From the NCBI RefSeq assembly GCF_017744015.1, contig NZ_JAGHRA010000001.1, forward strand, positions 434,001 through 498,000: a stretch of 64,000 nucleotides of DNA, written 5' to 3'. The number at the start of each line of letters is the position of its first letter. Position 1 is the first letter of the stretch. Below the pieces are notes generated by a model. That model did no database searches. It was not told where the DNA came from and saw only the letters and a program-made list of their open reading frames with translations. This DNA is from Paracoccus sp. R12_2. Lineage in GTDB: Bacteria > Pseudomonadota > Alphaproteobacteria > Rhodobacterales > Rhodobacteraceae. Below are positions 45,878 to 56,570 of the stretch, piece by piece. A program made the translations under genes and the position numbers.

Positions 45878-46833
45878 AACATCTGCTTACCCTGACCCTT
45901 TGCCTTGCCGCCGCACCTGCGCTGGCCAACCGTGTCTTCGTCAGCAATGAAAAAGGCAACGACGTGACCGTTCTGGACAGCGAGACGCTGGAAGTGATCG
46001 GCACCTATCCCGTCGGCAACCGCCCGCGCGGCATCACCATCAGTCCCGACGGTTCCGAGCTGTATGTCTGCGCGTCCGATGACAACCTCGTGCGCGTGTT
46101 CGACCCCGAAACCATGGAAGAGATGCACACCCTGCCCTCGGGGCCGGACCCGGAACTGTTTGTCCTGCACCCCTCGGGCAACCCGCTTTACGTCGCGAAC
46201 GAGGACGACAATCTTGTGACCGTGGTGGATACCAAGACCCACGAGGTGCTGGCCGAAATTCCGGTGGGCGTCGAACCCGAAGGCATGGGCGTCAGCCCCG
46301 ATGGCCAAGTGGTGATCAACACCTCGGAAACGACCAACATGGCGCATTTCATCGACAGCGACAGCTTCGAGATCGTCGCCAACGTCCTGGTGGACAGCCG
46401 TCCGCGATTTGCCGAATACAATCACGACGGCAGCAAGCTGTATGTCAGTTCGGAAATCGGCGGCACGGTCAGCGTGATCGATCCATCGACCCAGCAGATC
46501 GCCCACAAGATCGAATTCGAGATCCCCGGCGTTCTGCCCGAGGCGATCCAGCCGGTCGGGGTGCGCGTGACCAATGACGGCAAGAAGGTGTTCGTGGCGC
46601 TTGGACCCGCGAACCGGGTGGCCGTGATCGACGGCGAGACCGACGAGGTAAAGGACTATCTGCTGGTCGGGCAGCGGGTCTGGCAGATGGCGTTCACACC
46701 GGACGAAAGATACCTGTTCACGACCAACGGCAATTCCAACGATGTCTCGGTCATCGACGTGGCCGAAGAAGAGGTGGTGAAATCCATCCCCGTCGGCCAG
46801 CAGCCCTGGGGCGTTGTGGTCGCACCGGACTGA
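45874..46833 (+). CDS. Secreted YVTN beta-propeller protein of the Lut-like cluster
   Basis: 319 residues with signal peptide (APALA, near residue 18) and about seven YVTN-type repeats, e.g. NEKGNDVTVLDSETLEV, GNRPRGITISPDGSELYV, EPEGMGVSPDGQVV, SNDVSVIDVAEEEVV. It overlaps the binding-protein stop in an ATGA, so it is translated with it. Such a propeller always accompanies this ABC type in the clusters I recall. Possibly a metal, PQQ or lipid partner of the binding protein; no direct evidence. Confidence 0.85.
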   Translation: MKHLLTLTLCLAAAPALANRVFVSNEKGNDVTVLDSETLEVIGTYPVGNRPRGITISPDGSELYVCASDDNLVRVFDPETMEEMHTLPSGPDPELFVLHPSGNPLYVANEDDNLVTVVDTKTHEVLAEIPVGVEPEGMGVSPDGQVVINTSETTNMAHFIDSDSFEIVANVLVDSRPRFAEYNHDGSKLYVSSEIGGTVSVIDPSTQQIAHKIEFEIPGVLPEAIQPVGVRVTNDGKKVFVALGPANRVAVIDGETDEVKDYLLVGQRVWQMAFTPDERYLFTTNGNSNDVSVIDVAEEEVVKSIPVGQQPWGVVVAPD

Positions 46834-46855
46834 CATACCAATAAGGAGGAACGAC

Positions 46856-47440
46856 ATGACCAATGATCTGACACGCCTGCTGGCGATACTGATGCTGACC
46901 ACCGGACTGTCCTCGCCCGTCTTCGCACAGGACAGCGGCACCGGCGATGATGCCGCGACCGAGGCTGCCGCAGACGAGGCGATGGCCGGGGAAGAAGATG
47001 ACGACGACGATGATGATGAGGAGGACGCCGGGGGCGACAGTGCGGGCGCATATGACGCCAAGGGCAAGTTCGATTACGGTTTCGCGGGTCTTCTGGACCG
47101 CGACAACCGCAGCGATCTGGCTCCGTTGACGCTGGCTGCGGGGCAGCCGGTCTCGGGCGGCGAATACACGCTGAAATCGGGCGGCTATTACCGCATCGAC
47201 ATCAATGCCGACGGCAGCCAGGAACTGGCCTTGTCCGGCGGAGATTTCTTCCGGGCCGTCTGGGTCAACGAGATCGTCATCAACGATATCGAGGTGCGGC
47301 CCGTAGGTGTGCACAGCCTTGAATTCGACGACGCGGGCACCGCCACCATGAGCTTCATTGCAATCGTGCCGGGACGCTATACCCTGTCGGTGCCGGGATC
47401 GTCCGGAGATACGCTGCAGGCGGTGTTCAACATCCAGTAG
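46856..47440 (+). CDS. Secreted acidic protein with a poly-Asp/Glu run, unknown function
   Basis: 194 residues with a signal peptide (TTGLSSPVFA, cleavage near residue 24). Residues about 45-57 are nearly all acidic (EE, seven D, EE, D), followed by AGGDSAGAYD; the rest (about 65-194) is a beta-rich domain with SGGYYRIDINADGSQE and VPGRYTLSVPG. No EF-hand of the lanmodulin kind is seen. An excellent AAGGAGG site precedes the ATG. Position between the propeller and the ATPase of the Lut-like set and its acidity suggest lanthanide or other cation binding; this is inference. Confidence 0.75.
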   Translation: MTNDLTRLLAILMLTTGLSSPVFAQDSGTGDDAATEAAADEAMAGEEDDDDDDDEEDAGGDSAGAYDAKGKFDYGFAGLLDRDNRSDLAPLTLAAGQPVSGGEYTLKSGGYYRIDINADGSQELALSGGDFFRAVWVNEIVINDIEVRPVGVHSLEFDDAGTATMSFIAIVPGRYTLSVPGSSGDTLQAVFNIQ

Positions 47441-47577
47441 CGGATGGGCCATCCACCGGCCGGCGGACGCCGATCTTCGCGTCGATCCGGACCCGGATCG
47501 GCCGCGCAGACAGAAGCGCCAGCCATGTTGAAATTGAATTGGGGGAAAAGGCGAGGCCGCAGGGCCTTGCCGTCCGG

Positions 47578-48306
47578 ATGACAACAGATGCGCTTGCCAT
47601 CGACGATGTCAGCCACAGCTTCGGCCGCGTTCAGGCGCTGAAGAATGTGACGCTGAATGTGCCGCCGGGCCGATTCACCGCTCTGCTGGGCGTGAACGGC
47701 GCTGGCAAGACAACGCTGTTTTCGCTTGTCACGCGGCTATATGACAACAGTTCCGGCGCGATCCGCGTGGCGGGGTACGATCTGCGCCGCAAGCCGTCGC
47801 AGGCGCTGGCGCGGTTGGGGGTGGTGTTCCAGAGCCGGGCGATGGACGCGGATCTGACGGTGCGCCAGAACCTTGCCTACCATGCCAGCCTGCATGGGAT
47901 CGGTCGGCATGCCGCGTCAGACCGGATCGCCGAGGTGCTGGGCCAAGTCGGGCTGTCGGAAAAGGCCGGTGACAGGATCAGCGCGCTGTCCGGTGGCCAG
48001 CAGCGCCGGGCCGAGATCGCCCGCGCCCTGATCCACCGTCCCGACATCCTGCTGCTGGACGAGGCCACAGTGGGACTGGACGTGAAATCCCGCGCCGAGG
48101 TTCTGGCGCTGACCCGCAGGCTGATCGCCGAGAACGGCGTTTCGGCATTGTGGGCCACTCATATCATGGATGAAATCCAGCCCGACGACGATCTGGTGAT
48201 CCTGCACGAAGGGCAGGTCTTGCGCCGTGATCGCGCGTCCGAGATCGCCAGAGGCAAGGGACTGACCCAGGCATTCCTGGATTTGACCGGGGTTGAGCCG
48301 GCATGA
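47578..48306 (+). CDS. lutE: Lut/PQQ-associated ABC transporter ATP-binding protein
   Basis: 242-residue ABC ATPase of the ABC-2 type. It has Walker A GVNGAGKTTLF, signature LSGGQQRR, Walker B ILLLDEATVGLD and switch histidine in WATHIMDE. The start at 47578 (MTTDALAI) is chosen by comparison with the usual N-terminus; an upstream TTG at 47539 would add 13 residues. The four-base overlap with the permease shows they are coupled. LutE of Methylobacterium is the likely equivalent. Confidence 0.85.
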   Translation: MTTDALAIDDVSHSFGRVQALKNVTLNVPPGRFTALLGVNGAGKTTLFSLVTRLYDNSSGAIRVAGYDLRRKPSQALARLGVVFQSRAMDADLTVRQNLAYHASLHGIGRHAASDRIAEVLGQVGLSEKAGDRISALSGGQQRRAEIARALIHRPDILLLDEATVGLDVKSRAEVLALTRRLIAENGVSALWATHIMDEIQPDDDLVILHEGQVLRRDRASEIARGKGLTQAFLDLTGVEPA

Positions 48307-49124
48307 GCGATATCCCCTTTCCGCCCCGCGCATGGATCACCGCCTTTCTCGGCATTGCCCGTCGCGAAACCCTGCGCTTCGTCAATCAGCGTGGCCGGTT
48401 TCTTGCTGCGCTGGTCCGGCCTCTGGTCTGGCTGTTCATCTTCGCGGCCGGCTTTCGCGCCGTGCTGGGCCTGTCGATCACGCCGCCCTATCAGACCTAT
48501 GTCCTCTACGAGGTGTATGTCACGCCGGGCCTTGTCGCGATGATCCAGCTTTTCAACGGGATGCAGTCATCGTTGTCGATGGTCTATGACCGCGAAACCG
48601 GCGCCATGCGGACGCTGCTGGTCAGCCCGTTTCCGCGCTGGTTCCTGCTGGCGTCGAAACTGGTGGCGGGTGTCGTGGTGTCGATCATTCAGGTCTTCAC
48701 CTTCCTGGCCATCGCCTGGTTCTGGGGTATCAGGCCTCCGGCGATCGGCTATCTGACGGTGCTGCCCGCCCTGATCCTGGCCGGGCTGATGCTGGGTGCT
48801 ATGGGGTTGTTCCTGTCCTCGGCGATCCGGCAGCTGGAAAATTTCGCCGGGGTCATGAACTTCGTGATCTTCCCGATGTTCTTCGCGTCGTCGGCGCTGT
48901 ATCCGCTGTGGCGGATGCGAGAAAGCTCGACCCTGTTGCACGACATCTGCGCGATGAATCCCTTTACCCATGCCGTCGAACTGATCCGCTTCGCGCTGTA
49001 CGCGCAGGTGAACTGGCTGTCGCTGGCGGTGGTTCTAGGATGTTTGGCGGGGTTCTTCGGGGCGGCGGTGTTCATGTATGATCCGGCCAAGGGGCTGTGG
49101 GCCCGCAGAAAGGGGGGAGGATGA
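48303..49124 (+). CDS. lutF: Lut/PQQ-associated ABC-2 type permease
   Basis: 273-residue inner-membrane protein with six hydrophobic segments and the ABC-2 pattern IQLFNGMQSSLSMVYDRETGAMRTLLVSPFPR (core MVYDRETGAMRTLLVSP). This is the type found in PQQ-associated ABC sets (PedC-like). Direction of transport is not determined by sequence; ABC-2 members are often exporters, which contrasts with uptake by a binding protein. Overlaps the ATPase gene and the following secreted-protein gene. Confidence 0.85.
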   Translation: MSDIPFPPRAWITAFLGIARRETLRFVNQRGRFLAALVRPLVWLFIFAAGFRAVLGLSITPPYQTYVLYEVYVTPGLVAMIQLFNGMQSSLSMVYDRETGAMRTLLVSPFPRWFLLASKLVAGVVVSIIQVFTFLAIAWFWGIRPPAIGYLTVLPALILAGLMLGAMGLFLSSAIRQLENFAGVMNFVIFPMFFASSALYPLWRMRESSTLLHDICAMNPFTHAVELIRFALYAQVNWLSLAVVLGCLAGFFGAAVFMYDPAKGLWARRKGGG

Positions 49125-49714
49125 AACCTGTACTCGTGCTGATCCTGATGATGGCGGCCGGCCCGGCGCTGTCGGCCAGCGGCACCGACCCGACCTGGCC
49201 CTGCATCCAGCGCAAGCAGCCACATCTGTCGCTGGGGCAGATGTGGGCAGGTCCGGTGCCGGATGCGCAGACCGCCGAACTTGCCCAGGATCCGCAGATC
49301 GCCGCGCTGGCGGACCGTCTGGAACAGCGGCGACTGCCGCTGGAAGAGGCCGACAAGATCATCGCCGAATTTGCCGGCGATGCCGACAATGCGCGCCTGA
49401 CCGCGCTGATGCAGGCGATCTTCGACCGGATCGAACCCGACCGTAGTGCGCTGATCGACGGCATTGCCCGCTATGGCCGCAGACAGGTGGATCTGTCGAA
49501 GATGATCGAGGATCGGCGCGCCGAGATGGCCCGCATGGAACAGTCGGAGGATCCAGACTTCGATGCCATCGACGCCGAAGAAGAGGCGCTGGACTGGGAT
49601 CAGCGCATCTTCACCGAACGCCAGCAATCGCTGACCTATGTCTGCGAGACGCCGGTGATCCTGGAACAGCGGGCCTTCGCGCTGGCCCGTTCCATCGCGA
49701 GCCATCTGGAATGA
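49121..49714 (+). CDS. Secreted helical protein of the Lut-like cluster
   Basis: 197-residue protein with a signal peptide (MAAGPALSA, cleavage near residue 18) and a motif WPCIQRKQPHLSLGQMWAGP (about residues 25-44) followed by mostly helix. A pair of Cys (one near residue 27, one near 180, in YVCETP) could form a disulfide. The ATG overlaps the permease stop. Same type of protein follows the permease in PQQ-ABC clusters I recall, so it is probably a working part; function unknown. Confidence 0.7.
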   Translation: MKPVLVLILMMAAGPALSASGTDPTWPCIQRKQPHLSLGQMWAGPVPDAQTAELAQDPQIAALADRLEQRRLPLEEADKIIAEFAGDADNARLTALMQAIFDRIEPDRSALIDGIARYGRRQVDLSKMIEDRRAEMARMEQSEDPDFDAIDAEEEALDWDQRIFTERQQSLTYVCETPVILEQRAFALARSIASHLE

Positions 49715-49724
49715 CCCTGCCCGG

Positions 49725-51966
<2,242 letters not shown>

Positions 51967-51987
51967 GGCCGGTCAGGACTATCGGAC

Positions 51988-52680
51988 TCAGGCCGGGTCG
52001 CTGACCGGCGCGGTCCATGGCCGGATCTCGGCCTCCATCCAGGTGCCGTGGGCCGCGTTCGGGAACACGATCCAGTCGTCGCCGAAACGGTCGGAATGTT
52101 CCTCGGCCAGGCGGTGCTGATCGTCCAGGCCGATCCCCGCGAATGCGCCGTGAAAATCATGCAGCGTGTCGCCAAGATGCAGGATGATGCGGTGATCGCG
52201 TTCGATGGCGGCGCGGCGTTCGGCCTTGGGCGGGCCGAAAAGCTGGACATGATCGGCGCTGACCTGGGGCAAGCCAAGGCTGGACAGCGTGGCGATCGTG
52301 GCCAGCTTGTTTTCGTCGAAACGGTCCGAGACATAGAAGATCGTCACACCCAGCCGGTTTGCGAGGTGAAAGAAATCGGCAGCACCGGGGATCAGATGCG
52401 GGTCGCCCTCGCGTTCCCAAAGCTTCCAGGTTTCGACATTGTCGCCCTGATGGGTCATCGCGTGGGCCATGATCGCCGTGTTGTCGAGGATCGTTTCGTC
52501 GATGTCGCTGACGACAGCCAGCCCCGCGCCCTGACCGCCGGCGGCATCCACCGCCATCCGCAGCCGCAGCGTGGCCAGCGCATAGCATTGCCGTTGCAGC
52601 GCCTTCACCTCGGCCGAGCGCTGTTGATAGCGGATCGCCATGGCATGTTCGCGCGGATGGCGTCTGGTCGTGTCTGTCAT
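51988..52680 (-). CDS. HAD-family acid phosphatase (class B/C-like)
   Basis: 230-residue HAD phosphatase. Motif I is VSDIDETILDN near residue 58, the DxDET pattern of class B/C acid phosphatases and lipoprotein e(P4). Motif II is YVSDR. The C-terminal GDTLHDFHGAF matches motif III-IV. No signal peptide or lipobox is visible, so it seems cytoplasmic, unlike e(P4). A substrate such as a nucleotide monophosphate is only a family guess. Confidence 0.82.
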   Translation of the reverse strand: MTDTTRRHPREHAMAIRYQQRSAEVKALQRQCYALATLRLRMAVDAAGGQGAGLAVVSDIDETILDNTAIMAHAMTHQGDNVETWKLWEREGDPHLIPGAADFFHLANRLGVTIFYVSDRFDENKLATIATLSSLGLPQVSADHVQLFGPPKAERRAAIERDHRIILHLGDTLHDFHGAFAGIGLDDQHRLAEEHSDRFGDDWIVFPNAAHGTWMEAEIRPWTAPVSDPA

Positions 52681-52768
52681 GTCCGGTCCCCGTATCCTGC
52701 GCCGCGGACGCTAGGGCGGTCGCGCGGAAAGGTCAAACCGGGGCCGCGCGACGGTCGCGGCGGGCGGG

Positions 52769-54010
52769 TCAGGCGGCAGCGGGCAGACGGCTGGGTTCCT
52801 CGCGGACCGGCAGATGGATCAGGGCCGAGAATGCGCCGACGCCGACACCGACCCACCAGACCGTCGTGTAGTTGCCATAGGCGTCATACAGCGCCCCGCC
52901 CAGCCAGACACCAAGGAACGATCCGATCTGGTGCGACAGGAACACGAAACCATAAAGCGTGCCCATGTAGCGCAGCCCGTAGATATGCGCGACCAGCCCC
53001 GAGGTCAGCGGAACCGTGGCCAGCCACAGGGCGCCCATCACCAGCGAAAACACGATCACCGTCGCGGGCGTGATCGGGGTCAGGATGAACGCCGCCGATG
53101 CGATGGTCCGCAGCGTATAGATGCCGGCCAGCAGGTATTTCTTGGTATAGCGCTTGCCCAGCCACCCCGACAGGATCGAACCTGCGATATTTGCAAGGCC
53201 GATCAGGCTGATGGCGATGGCCCCCAGCGCCGAAGTGGTGGTGATCCCGATCGAGGCCAGCGTGCCCAGAGGGCTGATCGGGCCGCACATCTCGGTGATC
53301 ATCGCGGGGAAATGCGCGGTGATGAACCCAAGCTGATAGCCGCAGGAAAAGAATCCCACGAAGATCATCATGTAGGACGGGTCGCGAAAGGCGCGCCGCA
53401 GAACGCTGCCCATGCTTTCTTCAAGCTCGGACCGCGTGGCGGGTTTGCCGCCGCCCAGCATCGGCAGGAACAGCAGCGTCGTCAGGACGATCGCGCCGAA
53501 GATCACGAAGACCGCCTGCCACGAATAGAATGCCAACAGCACCTCGGCCAGCGGGGCGCCGAAGACCTGACCCGCCGACCCGGCGGCGGTAGCGATTCCC
53601 AATGCCAGGCTGCGGTTCTCGTCGCTTGCGGCGCGGCCGACCACGGCCAGGATCACGCCGAAGCCGGTCCCCGCGACGCCGAACCCGACCATCACCTCCA
53701 GCAGTTGCATCGTGGCGGGTGTGGTCGCGAAGGCCGTCAGGATCAGGCCGGCGGAATACAGGATCGCGCCCAGGATGACCGCCCAACGATCACCCCAGCG
53801 TTCCGCGAACGCCCCGAAGATCGGCTGACCGATGCCCCAGGCAAGGTTCTGGATCGCGATTGCCAGGCTGAATTCCGCCCGTGGCCAGCCGAATTCCTCG
53901 CCGATGGGGATCTGGAAGACCCCGAAACTGGCGCGCAGCGCGAAGTTGATCAGCAGGATCAGCGAACCGCCGATCAGGACGGGCGTGAACAGGCGGGCAT
54001 TGGTGGACAT
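52769..54010 (-). CDS. MFS transporter
   Basis: 413-residue protein with about 12 membrane helices. The MFS loop 2-3 is around GAFAERWGDRWA, and LSGWLGKRYTKKYLL marks the second half. The FGVFQIPIGEEFGWPRAEFSLA region (core GEEFGWPRAEFSLA) is typical of the oxalate/formate- or monocarboxylate-type MFS group. Substrate unknown. A 15-base palindrome with GntR-like spacing lies about 73 bases upstream. Confidence 0.88.
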   Translation of the reverse strand: MSTNARLFTPVLIGGSLILLINFALRASFGVFQIPIGEEFGWPRAEFSLAIAIQNLAWGIGQPIFGAFAERWGDRWAVILGAILYSAGLILTAFATTPATMQLLEVMVGFGVAGTGFGVILAVVGRAASDENRSLALGIATAAGSAGQVFGAPLAEVLLAFYSWQAVFVIFGAIVLTTLLFLPMLGGGKPATRSELEESMGSVLRRAFRDPSYMMIFVGFFSCGYQLGFITAHFPAMITEMCGPISPLGTLASIGITTTSALGAIAISLIGLANIAGSILSGWLGKRYTKKYLLAGIYTLRTIASAAFILTPITPATVIVFSLVMGALWLATVPLTSGLVAHIYGLRYMGTLYGFVFLSHQIGSFLGVWLGGALYDAYGNYTTVWWVGVGVGAFSALIHLPVREEPSRLPAAA

Positions 54011-54082
54011 GACATGATCCCGTGCGGCAACGTAACGTCACAGCGTTGCGATCATGTCACGAAAAGGTCAAGAGTGCTGTCG

Positions 54083-54097
54083 TGATACATCGTATCA
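54083..54097. promoter_or_regulatory. Palindromic operator candidate upstream of the MFS gene
   Basis: TGATAC-ATC-GTATCA is a perfect palindrome around a three-base centre, 73 bases before the MFS start and in the gap to lolA. The shape suits a dimeric GntR-type regulator. None is encoded nearby. Confidence 0.5.
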
Positions 54098-54120
54098 GCC
54101 GGGCTGATGAATAGCCCGGC
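54098..54120 (-). terminator. Terminator of lolA
   Basis: GCCGGGCT / AGCCCGGC, an 8-base perfect stem with a seven-base loop, lies 11-33 bases past the lolA stop. It directly adjoins the palindrome at 54083-54097 and lies in the MFS promoter region. Confidence 0.6.
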
Positions 54121-54130
54121 TGTGTGACGC

Positions 54131-54715
54131 CTATCGCAGCACGAACTTCGAATCGGGGATCGAGGCGCCCTTGCGCATGTCGCCAAGGATGACGGTGGTT
54201 TTCTGGCCGCTGTCGTCTGTCACGATCCACTGGCGCAGTTCGGTCGGGCTGGTGAACACCATCTGGATATTGCCGTATTCCGGGTGCGCGGGATCCTGCG
54301 CCGTCACCACGGTCGAATTCTTAGCCTCGGTGTATCCCGTCACCATGTTCGCGCGGCCCAGATCGACATTGCGCGCAAGGATGATCGAAAGCGGCGTCTT
54401 GGACAGCGGATAGTTTTGCGGCCCGCCATTTGATTTGGGGTCCACCACGGTCACGTTCCCGCCCGAGGCGACCACCAGCGTCTTGTCGTTGTTGTATTCG
54501 AACCGCACCCGTCCGGGCCTGCGGATATAGACGGTCCCGGTCGAGATCGTGCCATCCGGGTTCACCTGTGTGAAGTCGGATGTCGCTGTCGTCAGGCTGT
54601 TGAGATAGCGAGAGATTTCGTTCAGCGGGATCTTTTCGGCCATGGCCGGAAAGGCCAGCCCGAGGCTGAGAACGAAGGCGGCGGCGGGCGCGAGGGCGAA
54701 TTTGCGTCTGTTCAT
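54131..54715 (-). CDS. lolA: LolA-family outer-membrane lipoprotein carrier protein
   Basis: 194-residue periplasmic carrier, signal peptide to about residue 26 (LAFPAMA). The body begins LNEISRYLNSLTTATSDFTQ, then GTVYIRRPGRVRFEY, GGNVTVVDPKSN and ELRQWIVTDDSGQKT, which fit LolA. Start at 54713-54715 (MNRRKF); an ATG at 54727 adds four residues. It delivers lipoproteins from LolCDE to the outer membrane. Not near other lol genes. Confidence 0.88.
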   Translation of the reverse strand: MNRRKFALAPAAAFVLSLGLAFPAMAEKIPLNEISRYLNSLTTATSDFTQVNPDGTISTGTVYIRRPGRVRFEYNNDKTLVVASGGNVTVVDPKSNGGPQNYPLSKTPLSIILARNVDLGRANMVTGYTEAKNSTVVTAQDPAHPEYGNIQMVFTSPTELRQWIVTDDSGQKTTVILGDMRKGASIPDSKFVLR

Positions 54716-54954
54716 GGCGCCGATCATATCCTTTTCGTTTCGCAGTGCACATCACGTCTGGCGGATGGCACCGGGCGCGAACGCTCTCGCGGGTGTGAGG
54801 GTTCCGGCTGATCCGGGGCTTTGGCGGATCACGCACACCCACGGCCATGGCGGCCGGCGCGCGATGGTCACGAAACTGCCGCGTTGCTGACGCCACCCGG
54901 TCACGTTTCATGCCTATTCCTGCTGCCAGAATCCAGCCGACAGGAGCCAGACGC

Positions 54955-56517
54955 ATGACCCTCATCCGTCCCCGCATGACTCGCCGCAGCCTGCTGATGT
55001 CCGGGCTGGCCACGACCTCGATCCTGGCCATGCCGGCGATCAGCCGGGCGTCGTCGCGACCGGTCTTTACCCATGGTGTGCAGTCGGGCGATATCACAGC
55101 GCAGGGCGGGATGGTCTGGACCCGCGCCGACCGCCCGGCCCGGATCGCGGTCGAGGTCGCCACGAATGAAAGCTTCCAGAATGCCCGTCAGGTCGCCGCG
55201 CTGAATGCGCTTCCCGAAAGTGACTACGCCGTCAAGGCGATGCTGGAGGGGATCGAGGGCGATCAGACCGTTTTCTATCGCATGACCGCCACCGATCTGT
55301 CCGACAGCAACGCCCGCAGCGAACCGGTCGTGGGCCGGTTCCGCGCCGCGCCGACCACCCGCCGCGACATCCGTTTCGTCTGGTCGGGCGACACTGCCGG
55401 GCAGGGCTGGGGGATCGATGACGAGGGGATGCGGACCTATGCGACGATGGCCGCGCATCAGCCGGACTTCTTCATCCATTCGGGCGACACGATCTATGCC
55501 GACGGCCCGATGAAGGATGAGGTCGAGATCGAGGGCGGCATCTGGCGCAACACGGTGCTGACCGATGAGGTGCGCAAGGTCGCCGAAACGCTGGACGAAT
55601 TCCGCGGCCGCTGGAAATACAACCAGATGGACCGGCACGCGCAGGCCATGTCGGCCATGGTTCCGACCCTGTTCCAGTGGGATGACCACGAGGTGGTCAA
55701 TAACTGGTCACCCGGCAAGGACCTGACCGGCGACGATCGCTATACGGAAAAATCCGTGGCGCTGCTGACCGCCCGCGCGCAGCGTGCCTTCCACGAAATG
55801 ACGCCGATCAGCTATTCTCCTTCGGAACCCGGCCGCGTCTATCGCAAGATCGCGTATGGTCCGCTGCTGGATATCTTCTTCCTCGATCTGCGCAGTTATC
55901 GCGGCGCCAATAGCGAGGGCATGGAAGATGAGGTCACGGCCCAGTCGCAGGTTCTGGGCAAGGCGCAGATGGATTGGCTGAAATCCGCGCTGAAATCCTC
56001 GAACGCCACCTGGAAGGTCATCGCCTGTGACATGCCGATCGGCCTGTGCGTCTGGGACAAGGTGTCCGAAGACCAGAAATTCGTCGAGGCGGTCGCGAAT
56101 GGCGACAACGCGGCGCCCAAGGGTCGCGAACTGGAATTCGCGCAACTTCTACGCTTCATCCGCGACGAGGCCATTCGCAACACGGTCTGGCTGACCGCCG
56201 ATGTGCATTACACCGCCGCGCATGAATACCATCCCGACCGTGCAAGCTTTCAGGAATTCGATCCGTTCTGGGAATTCGTGTCCGGGCCGCTGCATGCCGG
56301 GACGTTCGGCCCGAACGATCTGGACATGACCTTCGGACCCGAGGTCAAGTTCGTGACGGCCCCTGCCGACGGACAGGTGAACCTGCCGCCTTCGGCCGGG
56401 ATGCAGTTCTTCGGGCTGGTCGATATCGACGGCGCGACGGAACAGATGACCGTGCGGCTGATGGATCGCGCCGATCAGGAATTGTGGTCGGTCACGTTGG
56501 ACCCGCAGCAGGCCTAG
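54955..56517 (+). CDS. phoD: PhoD-type alkaline phosphatase D
   Basis: 520-residue secreted metallophosphoesterase. A twin-arginine signal TRRSLLMSG (Arg10-Arg11) is followed by a hydrophobic stretch and cleavage near residue 30, so export through Tat is expected. Motifs: SGDTIYADGPM, QWDDHEVVNNWSPG, DLRSYRGAN and TADVHYTAAHEY, with the metal-binding Asp and His of PhoD. It hydrolyses phosphodiesters or teichoic-type phosphate with Fe3+/Ca2+. ATG at 54955 has CAGGAG upstream. No Pho box was recognised. Convergent with ectD. Confidence 0.92.
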   Translation: MTLIRPRMTRRSLLMSGLATTSILAMPAISRASSRPVFTHGVQSGDITAQGGMVWTRADRPARIAVEVATNESFQNARQVAALNALPESDYAVKAMLEGIEGDQTVFYRMTATDLSDSNARSEPVVGRFRAAPTTRRDIRFVWSGDTAGQGWGIDDEGMRTYATMAAHQPDFFIHSGDTIYADGPMKDEVEIEGGIWRNTVLTDEVRKVAETLDEFRGRWKYNQMDRHAQAMSAMVPTLFQWDDHEVVNNWSPGKDLTGDDRYTEKSVALLTARAQRAFHEMTPISYSPSEPGRVYRKIAYGPLLDIFFLDLRSYRGANSEGMEDEVTAQSQVLGKAQMDWLKSALKSSNATWKVIACDMPIGLCVWDKVSEDQKFVEAVANGDNAAPKGRELEFAQLLRFIRDEAIRNTVWLTADVHYTAAHEYHPDRASFQEFDPFWEFVSGPLHAGTFGPNDLDMTFGPEVKFVTAPADGQVNLPPSAGMQFFGLVDIDGATEQMTVRLMDRADQELWSVTLDPQQA

Positions 56518-56540
56518 GTCGCTGCCGTCCTTGGTGGAAA

Positions 56541-56561
56541 GCGGCGCCCATCGGGCGCCGC
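56541..56561. terminator. Bidirectional hairpin between phoD and ectD
   Basis: A 9-base perfect stem, GCGGCGCCC / GGGCGCCGC, with a three-base loop, sits between the convergent stops. No long T-tract on either side. Confidence 0.6.
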
Positions 56562-56570
56562 CATGATGTT

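Noticed and set aside
46975..47035. Acidic run of the secreted protein as a sequencing or slippage artefact
   Set aside because: The run uses mixed GAC, GAT, GAA and GAG codons, not a pure repeat, and stays in frame with a signal peptide before it and a folded domain after it.
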